DNA from: Rhizobium ruizarguesonis
Lineage (GTDB): Bacteria > Pseudomonadota > Alphaproteobacteria > Rhizobiales > Rhizobiaceae
DNA: 47,814 nt
Direction of reading: 5' to 3'
Assembly: GCF_012349115.1 (NCBI RefSeq)
Contig: NZ_PQIG01000104.1
Coordinates: 1 to 47,814, forward strand
The notes below the pieces were generated by a model. That model was not told where the DNA came from. It saw only the letters and a program-made list of their open reading frames with translations, and did not search any database. This document shows, piece after piece, positions 26,020 through 33,406 of this stretch (positions are counted from its first letter, which is position 1; the number at the start of each line of letters is the position of its first letter). The position numbers and the translations under genes are program-made.

Positions 26020-26109
26020 TCGCTACCAATCAGGATCGTCATGCGATCAATATACAATTGGTTTCGAGATTGGTGTCAATATAGATCAAATTGGTTGCGC
26101 AGATTATTT
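26014..26109. promoter_or_regulatory. promoter/operator block, copy B (aldehyde dehydrogenase promoter)
   Basis: Second copy of the block at 7282-7378. CACCATTCGCTACCAATC is at 26014-26031, GATCAATATA at 26045-26054 and the 28-bp identical run at 26069-26096; similarity fades after about 26109. The minus-strand TTGACA (26079-26074), 19-base spacer and TATATT (26054-26049) are kept exactly. The intervening bases differ, as expected for selected sites rather than a very recent copy. No regulator gene stands beside this copy. The likely binder is the GntR protein of 7393-8061. Confidence 0.65.
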
Positions 26110-26508
26110 TCCATGCTCCAAGACTGGGGATGCGGTGATAGGGCTAAGTTCGTTGACGGAACCCCGAGCGCACCAGCATTTCATGGTCGGTGGCAGCATT
26201 AATGCGACAAAGCCACAGCTGCTATCGGTCGGTGACAACACGCAGACGTCATGCCGACATTTGTTTTGCAGTCGGTTGATAATTCCAATGTCAGTAAGGG
26301 CCGGGCCGCTTACAGAGACGCTAGCAACGCGTTGCATCAATTTTCCGAGCCGACATCCTCAAGCGTATCCAACCGAGAAACTGCGGATGCCGCTCGAAAA
26401 AACGGCCGGGCACGAGCAAAGGATGCTCGGCCAACACGTTCTGTCGCCGGACTGCATTTCTCAACGCCCCCATATCAGGGGCGCTCGGCTGGCAAAGATC
26501 GCCTGCCA
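26110..26508. other. 399-bp stretch without a recognised gene
   Basis: Between the second promoter block and the end of the EutC-like gene I find no ORF with family resemblance or ribosome site. The only structure noticed is CGCCCC-CATATCA-GGGGCG (26465-26483), a 6-bp hairpin 26 bp after the EutC-like stop. It may end that long minus-strand operon, although no T-run follows. The rest may be the remains of a divergent gene lost after duplication of the promoter block. Confidence 0.35.
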
Positions 26509-27504
26509 TCAACTTTCGAAAAGCGTCCCCGCGCCGTGCGCTTCGGCGTGCGCAAACGCAAGCGTGGCAATGGCCGTGTCCTGAACACCGGTTCCCGTAA
26601 GATCGGCAATTGTGATCTCCGAGACACTATTGCGGCCCGTCTTGGTGCCTGTGACAATCTGGCCCAGTTCCGCAAACTCCGTATCGCCCGAGACTAGGCC
26701 GGCTTCAATGGCATGGTGGAGTTCACCCAGTCTCCGCGTTTGTTTGAGGCTGTCGGCCACATAAACATCTGCGCGGGCGATGGCCATCGGGTCGATTTCA
26801 TTCTTATGTTCCGCATCCGAACCCATAGCTGTCAGATGCTGCCCAGGTTCAAGCCAAGAAGCATCGACAATTGGCCGGTTCGCTGGTGTGGTCGTGACGA
26901 TGATCTGGGACCCGGCGATTACCTTTTTAGGATCGTCAAACGCGGAAACTGAGAGGTTTCGTTTGCCGGCGAATTGTTCGACGAGCGACTGTGCCTTGTG
27001 AGGATCACGCGCCCAAACACGGATCTCTCGAACCGGCCTCACCAACATGAGGGCTTCAAGTTGCAGCCTCGCCTGAACGCCTGCTCCGAAGACCGTCACG
27101 ATCGACGCATCCTTCTGCGCCAGATGGTTTGCCGCAACAGCGCCGGCGGCAGCCGTGCGAACATCGGTGAGATAGCCGTTATCCAGCAAAAGAGCCTGTA
27201 CCAGGCCGGTTTTACTCGAAAGCAAAACCATCATCCCATTGGTGCTCGGTAGCCCGATCTTCGGATTGTCGAAGAAGCCGGGACTGATCTTGATGGCAAA
27301 GCCGCTTACGCCCCGAATATACGCCGTCTTCACATCGACTTCGCCCCTGCTGTCAGGGACGTCGAGACGCAGAATCGGCGGCATTTTAACTGCATTCTCC
27401 ATCGCCAGCGCGCGGAAGGCATTTTCAACACAATTCACCGCATCGATGTCGAGCGGTACGATCGACCTGAGCTCCGACTCAGTCAATATTCGTATTGTCG
27501 GCAT
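26509..27504 (-). CDS. eutC: EutC-like ornithine cyclodeaminase family protein
   Basis: This 331-residue OCD/mu-crystallin protein closely follows the EutC pattern: MPPILRLDVPDSRGEVDVKT, KISPGFFDNPKIGLPS, LLDNGYLTDVRTAAAGAV, then the NAD-binding FGAGVQARLQLEAL. EutC works with EutB in the breakdown of hydroxyectoine-derived hydroxy-diaminobutyrate, probably reducing or hydrolysing the imino product. Its ATG overlaps the eutB stop (TAATG) with GAGGGA upstream, so the two are translationally coupled. It is the last gene of the minus-strand transporter operon. The label is by resemblance. None of the other hydroxyectoine genes (ectoine hydrolase, EutE/DoeB) is here, so the true substrate may be another hydroxy-amino acid. 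Confidence 0.82.
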   Translation of the reverse strand: MPTIRILTESELRSIVPLDIDAVNCVENAFRALAMENAVKMPPILRLDVPDSRGEVDVKTAYIRGVSGFAIKISPGFFDNPKIGLPSTNGMMVLLSSKTGLVQALLLDNGYLTDVRTAAAGAVAANHLAQKDASIVTVFGAGVQARLQLEALMLVRPVREIRVWARDPHKAQSLVEQFAGKRNLSVSAFDDPKKVIAGSQIIVTTTPANRPIVDASWLEPGQHLTAMGSDAEHKNEIDPMAIARADVYVADSLKQTRRLGELHHAIEAGLVSGDTEFAELGQIVTGTKTGRNSVSEITIADLTGTGVQDTAIATLAFAHAEAHGAGTLFES

Positions 27505-28487
27505 TAGCTTCCCTCACCAATCGTATTGAGCCCGTTGACCACGTTCCTGTGCAACGCCATGTCGATGTTTCCGCCCGAAAGGATTGCCGCGATCGGGCCT
27601 TCAACGTGCGCCAATTTCCCTGAGAGCAGCGCAGCAATACCGACCGCGCCAGCACCCTCGACTATCTGACGCTCATATTCATAAGCGTGGCGTATGCCGG
27701 CCGCTATTTCACTCTCGCTGACCAGTACCACGTCGTCGAGAAGGATTTTGCACATTTGGAACGTCCAGACGTTAGCCAATCCGATGCCGCCACCGAGCGA
27801 ATCGGCGAAGCTTCGATGCTCTTCGACCTGGACCGGGTGGCCCGCATCAATGCTGGCCTTCATCGCCGCTCCCCGCTCCATGGTAATGCCGATCACCTTG
27901 GCCTCCGGCCGCACCGCCTTGACGGCCGCCGCGACACCTGCTGCCAAACCGCCGCCCGACAGGGGAACAAGAACCGCCGCGACTTGAGGCATCGCCTGGA
28001 CGATTTCAAGACCGAGGGTAGCCTGGCCGGCGATGATCCAGGCGTGGTCGAAGGGCGGGATCATGCTGAGGCCTTCCTCCGCGACCAGCCGATCAACCTC
28101 CTCTTGCCCATCATCTTGCGAAGACCCGACGATCCGCACGGATGCCCCTAGCCGGCGGATTTCAGACACCTTGTTTTCAGGCACAAGTCGCGACATGCAA
28201 ATGGTCGCGCGGGCGCCCATCGCCCGAGCGGCGTAGGACAGCGCGCGTCCGTGATTGCCGGTGGAAGCCGCAACAATGCCTCGATCGCGCGCGGACTGGC
28301 TGAGCTGCAGAACGGCATTGGTCGCCCCTCGAAGCTTGAAGCTTCCGGTCAACTGGTGATGCTCCAGCTTCAGGCTGACCTGCGTCCCGACCAGTTCGGA
28401 CAATGCCGCCGAACTCACCAGAGGCGTGCCGCGGATATGCTCAACAATGCGCTCGCGCGCTTGCTCGATTGTTTCCAGGCTAATCAT
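27504..28487 (-). CDS. eutB: EutB-like threonine dehydratase family PLP enzyme
   Basis: This 327-residue fold-type II PLP enzyme starts ISLETIEQARERIVEHIRGT. The PLP lysine is in LTGSFKLRGATNAVL, with STGNHGRALSYAARAMG and PLSGGGLAAGVAAAV following. No ACT domain is present. It is the same family as 21893-22870 but clearly diverged and closer to EutB, which eliminates water from a 3-hydroxy-2-amino acid. The start is taken at the ATG 28487; the frame is open further upstream, with an ATG at 28592 that would overlap the previous gene. It directly precedes eutC. Confidence 0.82.
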   Translation of the reverse strand: MISLETIEQARERIVEHIRGTPLVSSAALSELVGTQVSLKLEHHQLTGSFKLRGATNAVLQLSQSARDRGIVAASTGNHGRALSYAARAMGARATICMSRLVPENKVSEIRRLGASVRIVGSSQDDGQEEVDRLVAEEGLSMIPPFDHAWIIAGQATLGLEIVQAMPQVAAVLVPLSGGGLAAGVAAAVKAVRPEAKVIGITMERGAAMKASIDAGHPVQVEEHRSFADSLGGGIGLANVWTFQMCKILLDDVVLVSESEIAAGIRHAYEYERQIVEGAGAVGIAALLSGKLAHVEGPIAAILSGGNIDMALHRNVVNGLNTIGEGS

Positions 28488-28545
28488 GTTTTTCACTTGA
28501 AACTCGGCCCCACTATCCGTGATCCGCTGTGCTACGCTCTGCACC

Positions 28546-29865
28546 TCAGCCTTTCTGGCGACGGCGCAGCGTCTTTCTGTCGTGACGCTCATACAGCGAG
28601 TAAACAATGGGAATGAACCAGGGTTTGCCGTTAAAGAATGGCACGGCCCTGGGAGCCGCGTCGAAATCGAATGCGGAGCGCGACTGTTCCGCGTCGCCCA
28701 GGATCTTGAACGCAGCCTTCTTGCCTAGCCATCTGGCCCATACGACGCCGGAGCCGCAATAGCCGGTCGCATAGACCGTATTCCCCCGCGAGAACATGCG
28801 AGGGATCATGTCGCGGTTCATGGCCACATAGCCGAACCAGCTATGCGTAATGCTTATCCCCGCGAGTTCCGGGAAAAGCCTTGCAAGTTCGGTTTGCAGA
28901 TGCCCAGTCGGAGCTGCCGGATCTCCCTCGGTCGTGCCATCGCGCCCGCCAAACAAGATTCGGGAACCATCGTGCGACGGCCGATAATAGTAGCTGAGCT
29001 TACGCATGTCGCCATACATCATGCGTGGCGGCATCAGCAGATCCATCATCTCTTTATCCAGCGCTTCGGTTGCAATGATCCTGCTGCGGACAGGAACAAG
29101 GCGTCGACGCAGCCACGGGTCGAAACCGTCGGTGTAGCCGTCGGTGCAGACAAGAAGCTTGCTGGCGAAGACATTGCCACGCTCGGTTTGAACTCGCACG
29201 CCACCAGCCTCGTTGACCGAGCCAAGGACCGCGGTATTTTCATGAATGACCGCGTTCGATGTGCTTACCAGGGCGATCATCGCCGCGAGCAGTTTGGCCG
29301 GCTGCAGACCGCCAACATCCTTACGTACAAACCCTCCGATATAAAGGTCTGTCCCGATGAACTTCCGGACGTCGGCCCTTTCTACCGGATATGCCTCGAC
29401 GCCGAGGTTCCGTTGCAGGAAGTCGGCTTGACGACGGAGTTCATCGGCCTCATCGGGCGTCATGGCGCCGCTGAAGACGCCCGACAGGAAGAAATCGCAG
29501 TCGATCTCTTCATCTCTCAGGAAGCGCCAGAGATCCTCTCGGGCCGCCTTGCCTTCCAGGAGAATGGCTTGTGCCCTTTCCTGCCCGAACCGCTTGATGA
29601 GATCCTTGCGCCCGGGACGGATACTTCCGCTGGCCATGCCTCCATTTCGGCTCGATGCCGCCTGGCCTAGAGCCTGGCGGTCGAACAGCTGGACATGCTT
29701 GCCGGCACGGGCAAGTTCGAGTGCAGCCGACAAACCGGTATACCCGCCGCCAACGATCGCCACATCACATGTCTTTTCGACGTCTCGAACTGGCAGGGAC
29801 GGCAAGCGGCAGTCCTCCCACCAGTAGGGCGTTGACTTGATCGGATGTCGTTGAGCTTGGGTCAT
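28546..29865 (-). CDS. FAD-dependent oxidoreductase, PuuB/OrdL type
   Basis: This 439-residue flavoprotein has GGGYTG at residues 39-44, then QAASSRNGGMASGSIRPG, the PuuB-like signature, and a C-terminal GYCGSGVVWARWLG. It begins with YWWEDCRLP, the tryptophan-rich start common to these oxidases. It lies between the cupin and eutB in the nine-gene minus-strand operon and probably oxidises the imported amine or the product of the aminotransferase. The related oxidase at 15167-16441 belongs to another module. Confidence 0.87.
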   Translation of the reverse strand: MTQAQRHPIKSTPYWWEDCRLPSLPVRDVEKTCDVAIVGGGYTGLSAALELARAGKHVQLFDRQALGQAASSRNGGMASGSIRPGRKDLIKRFGQERAQAILLEGKAAREDLWRFLRDEEIDCDFFLSGVFSGAMTPDEADELRRQADFLQRNLGVEAYPVERADVRKFIGTDLYIGGFVRKDVGGLQPAKLLAAMIALVSTSNAVIHENTAVLGSVNEAGGVRVQTERGNVFASKLLVCTDGYTDGFDPWLRRRLVPVRSRIIATEALDKEMMDLLMPPRMMYGDMRKLSYYYRPSHDGSRILFGGRDGTTEGDPAAPTGHLQTELARLFPELAGISITHSWFGYVAMNRDMIPRMFSRGNTVYATGYCGSGVVWARWLGKKAAFKILGDAEQSRSAFDFDAAPRAVPFFNGKPWFIPIVYSLYERHDRKTLRRRQKG

Positions 29866-29907
29866 GAGCGGGCAGGTTCCGGAAAGATGACTTGAGTTGG
29901 TGATGCC

Positions 29908-30261
29908 TTAGTCTCGGGAGACCCAGAGCTTGCGCGTCGTTTCGATGACCCGCCAGGTTCCAACGAAACCCGGATGCATGGCGAAAGCGTCGCCGGCCAC
30001 GATGCGCCGCGGCTCACAGCCGTCCTCGATCAGTTCGGAAACCCCCGAAAGAATGACACAAAATTCGAAGGTTTCGCCCTTGATCGAGCGGTATGCGCCG
30101 GGTGTTGCTTCCCATACGCCGGAGCGAACAACACCATCAGTTGTCTGTGCGATGTCCCAGCTCAGGAACTGCGGGTTGCCCTCGACAAGTCTGTCAGGCG
30201 CTGGCTGACCCTTCCGCGGTTCAGGAAGATTGTTCTGATCGACGAAGGTGAGATTGGACAT
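29908..30261 (-). CDS. DUF861 cupin protein (second paralogue)
   Basis: This 117-residue cupin has YRSIKGETFEFCVILSGVSE and GDAFAMHPGFVGTWRVIET. It is shorter in conserved N-terminal sequence than its two paralogues (MSNLTFVDQNNLPEPRKG), but the core is nearly the same. The ribosome site AAGGGA is good. It is embedded in the transporter operon between the second permease and the FAD oxidase, which links this cupin type again to an oxidase or dehydrogenase module. Function unknown. Confidence 0.85.
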   Translation of the reverse strand: MSNLTFVDQNNLPEPRKGQPAPDRLVEGNPQFLSWDIAQTTDGVVRSGVWEATPGAYRSIKGETFEFCVILSGVSELIEDGCEPRRIVAGDAFAMHPGFVGTWRVIETTRKLWVSRD

Positions 30262-30283
30262 GCTATTCCCTTTCTGAAGGTGA

Positions 30284-30964
30284 TTATCGGACGAGCAACA
30301 AGCGTCGTTCGAGAAGTTTTAATGCCGTTAGAGCAACGACGTTCATGGCGAGATAGAGGGCTGCGGTGATGATGAAGATGTCCATGATCGCGAAAGTCTC
30401 GCTCATCAACCTCTTGGCATATCCGGTAACTTCCAGGACAGTGATTGTCGATGCGAGGCTCGATTCCTTGACGATAATGGCCGCCTCGCTGCTGTAGGCA
30501 GGCAGAGCTTGGCGCAATGCCAGCGGAAACTTCACTCGTGTGAAGACATGCCAGGGGGACATGCCACAGGCTTCGGCCGCCTCGATAAGCCCCTTGGGAA
30601 GAGAGAGGAAACCCGTCCGGAAAATTTCACCGGTGTAGGCGCCGGTGTTCAGCACGACGGCGAGGATCGCCGCGTGCAATCCATCACCAATCATCCACCA
30701 TAACGCCGGGTTGTGACGGACGAAGCTTACCTGCGCCAGTCCGTAGTAAATGACGAATATCTGCACCAACATCGGTGTCCCGCGGAAAATCGCGCAGTAG
30801 GTATCGCAGATATTGCGCAAGGTCCTGTTCTTCGAGCCGCGGCCAAGACCGACAGCGATACCAAACGGGAATCCGAAGCCAATTCCGAACAGGGCAATCA
30901 GCAATGTCGTCTTGGCGCCAACCAGCAAAAAGGGAACGGCATATTTGACAATCTCGAGATCCAT
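30284..30964 (-). CDS. polar amino acid ABC transporter permease (HisM/GlnP family)
   Basis: This 226-residue inner-membrane protein of the three-amino-acid permease family carries the signature FRGTPMLVQIFVIYY and the coupling loop EAAEACGMSPWHVFTRVKFPLALRQALP. About five membrane helices are visible, the first near residues 10-35. The ATG at 30964 is one base behind the previous stop with GGAGGG upstream. It pairs with the permease at 30966-31688 in the order ATPase, binding protein, permease, permease. Confidence 0.92.
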   Translation of the reverse strand: MDLEIVKYAVPFLLVGAKTTLLIALFGIGFGFPFGIAVGLGRGSKNRTLRNICDTYCAIFRGTPMLVQIFVIYYGLAQVSFVRHNPALWWMIGDGLHAAILAVVLNTGAYTGEIFRTGFLSLPKGLIEAAEACGMSPWHVFTRVKFPLALRQALPAYSSEAAIIVKESSLASTITVLEVTGYAKRLMSETFAIMDIFIITAALYLAMNVVALTALKLLERRLLLVR

Positions 30965-30965
30965 G

Positions 30966-31688
30966 TCATCGCCCTCCGAAGCCGCGATTCAGCGCACGTT
31001 CCGCCCTGGAGAACAGGCTTTGGCTGACCGCTGTCATACCGAAGAACAACGCCGCGGCGATGCAATAAAAGAGGAGAGGAGAACGCGTGATCCCGGCTGC
31101 GACCGCCGCCGTTCTCATCAGTTCCTGCAGCCCGACAACCGAGATCAGGGACGTGTCCTTGATCGTCATCTGCCAGACGTTGTTGATCCCTCCGAGCGCC
31201 AGACGCAAAGCCAGCGGAAAAGTGATGCGGAAAAACGTGACCGTGCCTGGCAAGGCAAGCGACCGCGCGGCTTCAAGCAGACCATGCGGCACCGCCTGAA
31301 GTGCACCGCGGATCACCTCGATGGAATAGGCACACGAGATTGCGGCTATGGCGATCACGCCGATGATATAAGGGTAGGCATTGTCAACCGAGTCCTGATA
31401 GCCGAAAGCGGTCGTGATGGTTTTGACCCAGTCGACGGACCCGAAAAACAGCAGGTAGATGACCAGCAGCCCCGGAACACCACGAACGACGATGCTATAA
31501 GCATCGACCAATTGCGAAACCACGGTGACTTTCTGCCAGCGCAAGACAGCCAATGGGGTGGCAATAACGAAACCCAAAGACATTCCGAGAAGACCGATCA
31601 CGATCGTGATGGCACTTCCCCGCAGCAGAGCAAGCGCCCAGCCTCGCTCCACCATCAATATCCAGAAATCAGCTAGCATGGACACCAT
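30966..31688 (-). CDS. polar amino acid ABC transporter permease (HisQ/OccQ family)
   Basis: This 240-residue permease has VVRGVPGLLVIYLLFFG and LEAARSLALPGTVTFFRITFPLALRLALGG, the EAA coupling loop. The insertion YQDSVDNAYPYIIGVIAIA is of the kind seen in HisQ and octopine OccQ-type permeases rather than the glutamine type. Start at 31688, or at an ATG three codons later. It precedes the second permease by one base. Substrate class by resemblance: basic amino acid or opine. Confidence 0.9.
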   Translation of the reverse strand: MVSMLADFWILMVERGWALALLRGSAITIVIGLLGMSLGFVIATPLAVLRWQKVTVVSQLVDAYSIVVRGVPGLLVIYLLFFGSVDWVKTITTAFGYQDSVDNAYPYIIGVIAIAAISCAYSIEVIRGALQAVPHGLLEAARSLALPGTVTFFRITFPLALRLALGGINNVWQMTIKDTSLISVVGLQELMRTAAVAAGITRSPLLFYCIAAALFFGMTAVSQSLFSRAERALNRGFGGR

Positions 31689-31737
31689 CCCAATGACCTG
31701 CCTTGGACCAGACCAAGACAGGTCTCATCGTCAAAGA

Positions 31738-32556
31738 TCACTTCTTGCAGGGAATGGTGTAGTCGTCCTGGAACCAATGCATCGAGGCTTCTTTCACTTT
31801 GCCATCATTGATCATCTTGCAAAGCGCGGCGTCCACCTTCGCCTGTAGTTCCGTGTTGCCCTTGCGCATCCCAACGCCCATCCCGTGTCCAAGAACGTCC
31901 GGGTCATCCATGGCCATGATCTTCACGTCGATCTTGGTGAAGTTTGCGCCATCGGTCGTTGGAAAAAAATCCATCCAGGTCGGCGAATCTCCGAAAGCGA
32001 CGTCGATACGGCCGCTTGCAAGGTCGGCAGTTTGCTGAGTGACAGCGTCGTATGTCTTCAGATCAACGCTTGGCATCCGCTTTTCAATGAATTTGGCGTA
32101 GGTCGTGCCGGTGACGACGCCGACGCTTTTGCCTTCAATGGCCTTTTCAATTTCGGCCAGGCTCTTGAGACCGGCGAGCGGAGAATCCTTCGCAACGACG
32201 AAATAGAGAGGGGTTGTCGCATAGGGGATGGAATAGTCGATCTTTTTCTGGCGCTCGGCGGTAATCCCGAGGCCGGATATAATGACGTCGAACCGATCGG
32301 TGTCCATGGACGGGACAAGCGAACTGAACGTCTGCACAACAAACTCACACTTTAACTTGAGCTCGGCGCAGATACCATTGGCGATGTCCGCGTCAAAACC
32401 GGTGACGTTTCCGTTCGGATCAGCCATGCTGAACTTCGGCGCATCGCCCTCCGTGCCGATGCGCAGGACCCCGTCCTTAGCCGAAGCGGCCGTGGCCAGA
32501 GCGGAGACGAGCAGGCTGGTTGCCAGCGCTGACTTGATGATTTTGCTGATGATCAT
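31738..32556 (-). CDS. amino acid ABC transporter substrate-binding protein (ArgT/HisJ/OccT family)
   Basis: This 272-residue periplasmic binding protein of SBP_bac_3 type has a Sec signal peptide (about residues 1-26, ending ATAASA before KDG), then LRIGTEGDAPKFSMADPNG and GFDADIANGICAELKLKCE, the ligand-binding start of lysine/arginine/octopine binders. The second-lobe motif GVVTGTTYAKFIEKRMPS follows. The Cys pair (AELKLKCE and an earlier Cys) matches the disulphide seen in HisJ/ArgT. It is clearly not EhuB-like, which argues against ectoine as the transported compound. The ribosome site AAGGG is good. Confidence 0.88.
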   Translation of the reverse strand: MIISKIIKSALATSLLVSALATAASAKDGVLRIGTEGDAPKFSMADPNGNVTGFDADIANGICAELKLKCEFVVQTFSSLVPSMDTDRFDVIISGLGITAERQKKIDYSIPYATTPLYFVVAKDSPLAGLKSLAEIEKAIEGKSVGVVTGTTYAKFIEKRMPSVDLKTYDAVTQQTADLASGRIDVAFGDSPTWMDFFPTTDGANFTKIDVKIMAMDDPDVLGHGMGVGMRKGNTELQAKVDAALCKMINDGKVKEASMHWFQDDYTIPCKK

Positions 32557-32597
32557 GTCTGTTACCCTTTTATCGTTGTTGTTGTGGCCCGATGCCT

Positions 32598-33374
32598 CTA
32601 GGCGCAGGCCGGCATAACGCCTGACAGGAACCGCTTGACCCCTTCTGTCGCGGGATTTCGAAGCAGTTCTGTCGGCGTGTCATCCTGCTCAAGGCGGCCC
32701 TCTTGCAGGAATATCATCCGGTTCGATACGTCGCGTGCGAACCGCATTTCGTGTGTGACGAGGAGGATTGTGGCACCCTCTTCGGCCAGTGTTCTGATAA
32801 CCTTCAGCACTTCCCCGACGAGTTCCGGGTCGAGTGCGGAGGTTGGCTCATCGCACAACATCAATTTCGGTCGCATCGCCAGCACTCGTGCAAAGGCGAC
32901 CCGTTGCTGCTGCCCACCAGATAACTGATGTGGGTAGCGCTCTGCGAAATTTGCCATGCCAACCTTCGACAAGGCGGACAACGCAACCTCTTCGGCCTCC
33001 CTTTTGCTCATGCTCAGCACATAGATCAGGGCCTCTGTCACGTTGCCGAGGACCGTACGGTGGGGCCAGAGGTTGAAGTTCTGAAACACCATGCCGATCC
33101 GCTGGCGAAACGCTCTGATATAGGAAGCGTTGACGATCTCGCTTTCGCCACCCTCTTTGCGATTGACGGAGATCGCCTGGCCCATGAACTCGATCTGCCC
33201 GGAGGTCGGCGTCTCCAGGAAGTTGATGCAGCGAAGGGCGGTGCTTTTTCCACACCCAGATGATCCGATCAGGGAAATGACCTCACCTTCGCACATGCGA
33301 AAGCTGATGCCATCCAACACCTTCGTGGATCCGAACAACTTGGTGAGTTCGTGGACCTTCAGGACCTCGCTCAT
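32598..33374 (-). CDS. polar amino acid ABC transporter ATP-binding protein (HisP/GlnQ family)
   Basis: This 258-residue ATPase has the Walker A motif GSSGCGKS near residues 36-43, the Q-loop FQNFNLWPH, the signature LSGGQQQRVAFARVLA and Walker B LMLCDEPTSALD, ending with the switch in VTHEMRFARDV. I choose the ATG at 33374 with GGAAAG upstream; a GTG at 33407 that overlaps the aminotransferase stop is an alternative. It is the first transporter gene after the aminotransferase and energises the two permeases downstream. Confidence 0.92.
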   Translation of the reverse strand: MSEVLKVHELTKLFGSTKVLDGISFRMCEGEVISLIGSSGCGKSTALRCINFLETPTSGQIEFMGQAISVNRKEGGESEIVNASYIRAFRQRIGMVFQNFNLWPHRTVLGNVTEALIYVLSMSKREAEEVALSALSKVGMANFAERYPHQLSGGQQQRVAFARVLAMRPKLMLCDEPTSALDPELVGEVLKVIRTLAEEGATILLVTHEMRFARDVSNRMIFLQEGRLEQDDTPTELLRNPATEGVKRFLSGVMPACA

Positions 33375-33406
33375 GCGTGAAAACTTTCCAGCCAATTGGT
33401 CATCCA

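Noticed and set aside
25216..26202. Plus-strand open frame of 328 codons opposite the aldehyde dehydrogenase
   Set aside because: Antisense shadow; no ribosome site or recognisable motif, whereas the minus-strand ALDH has all catalytic residues.
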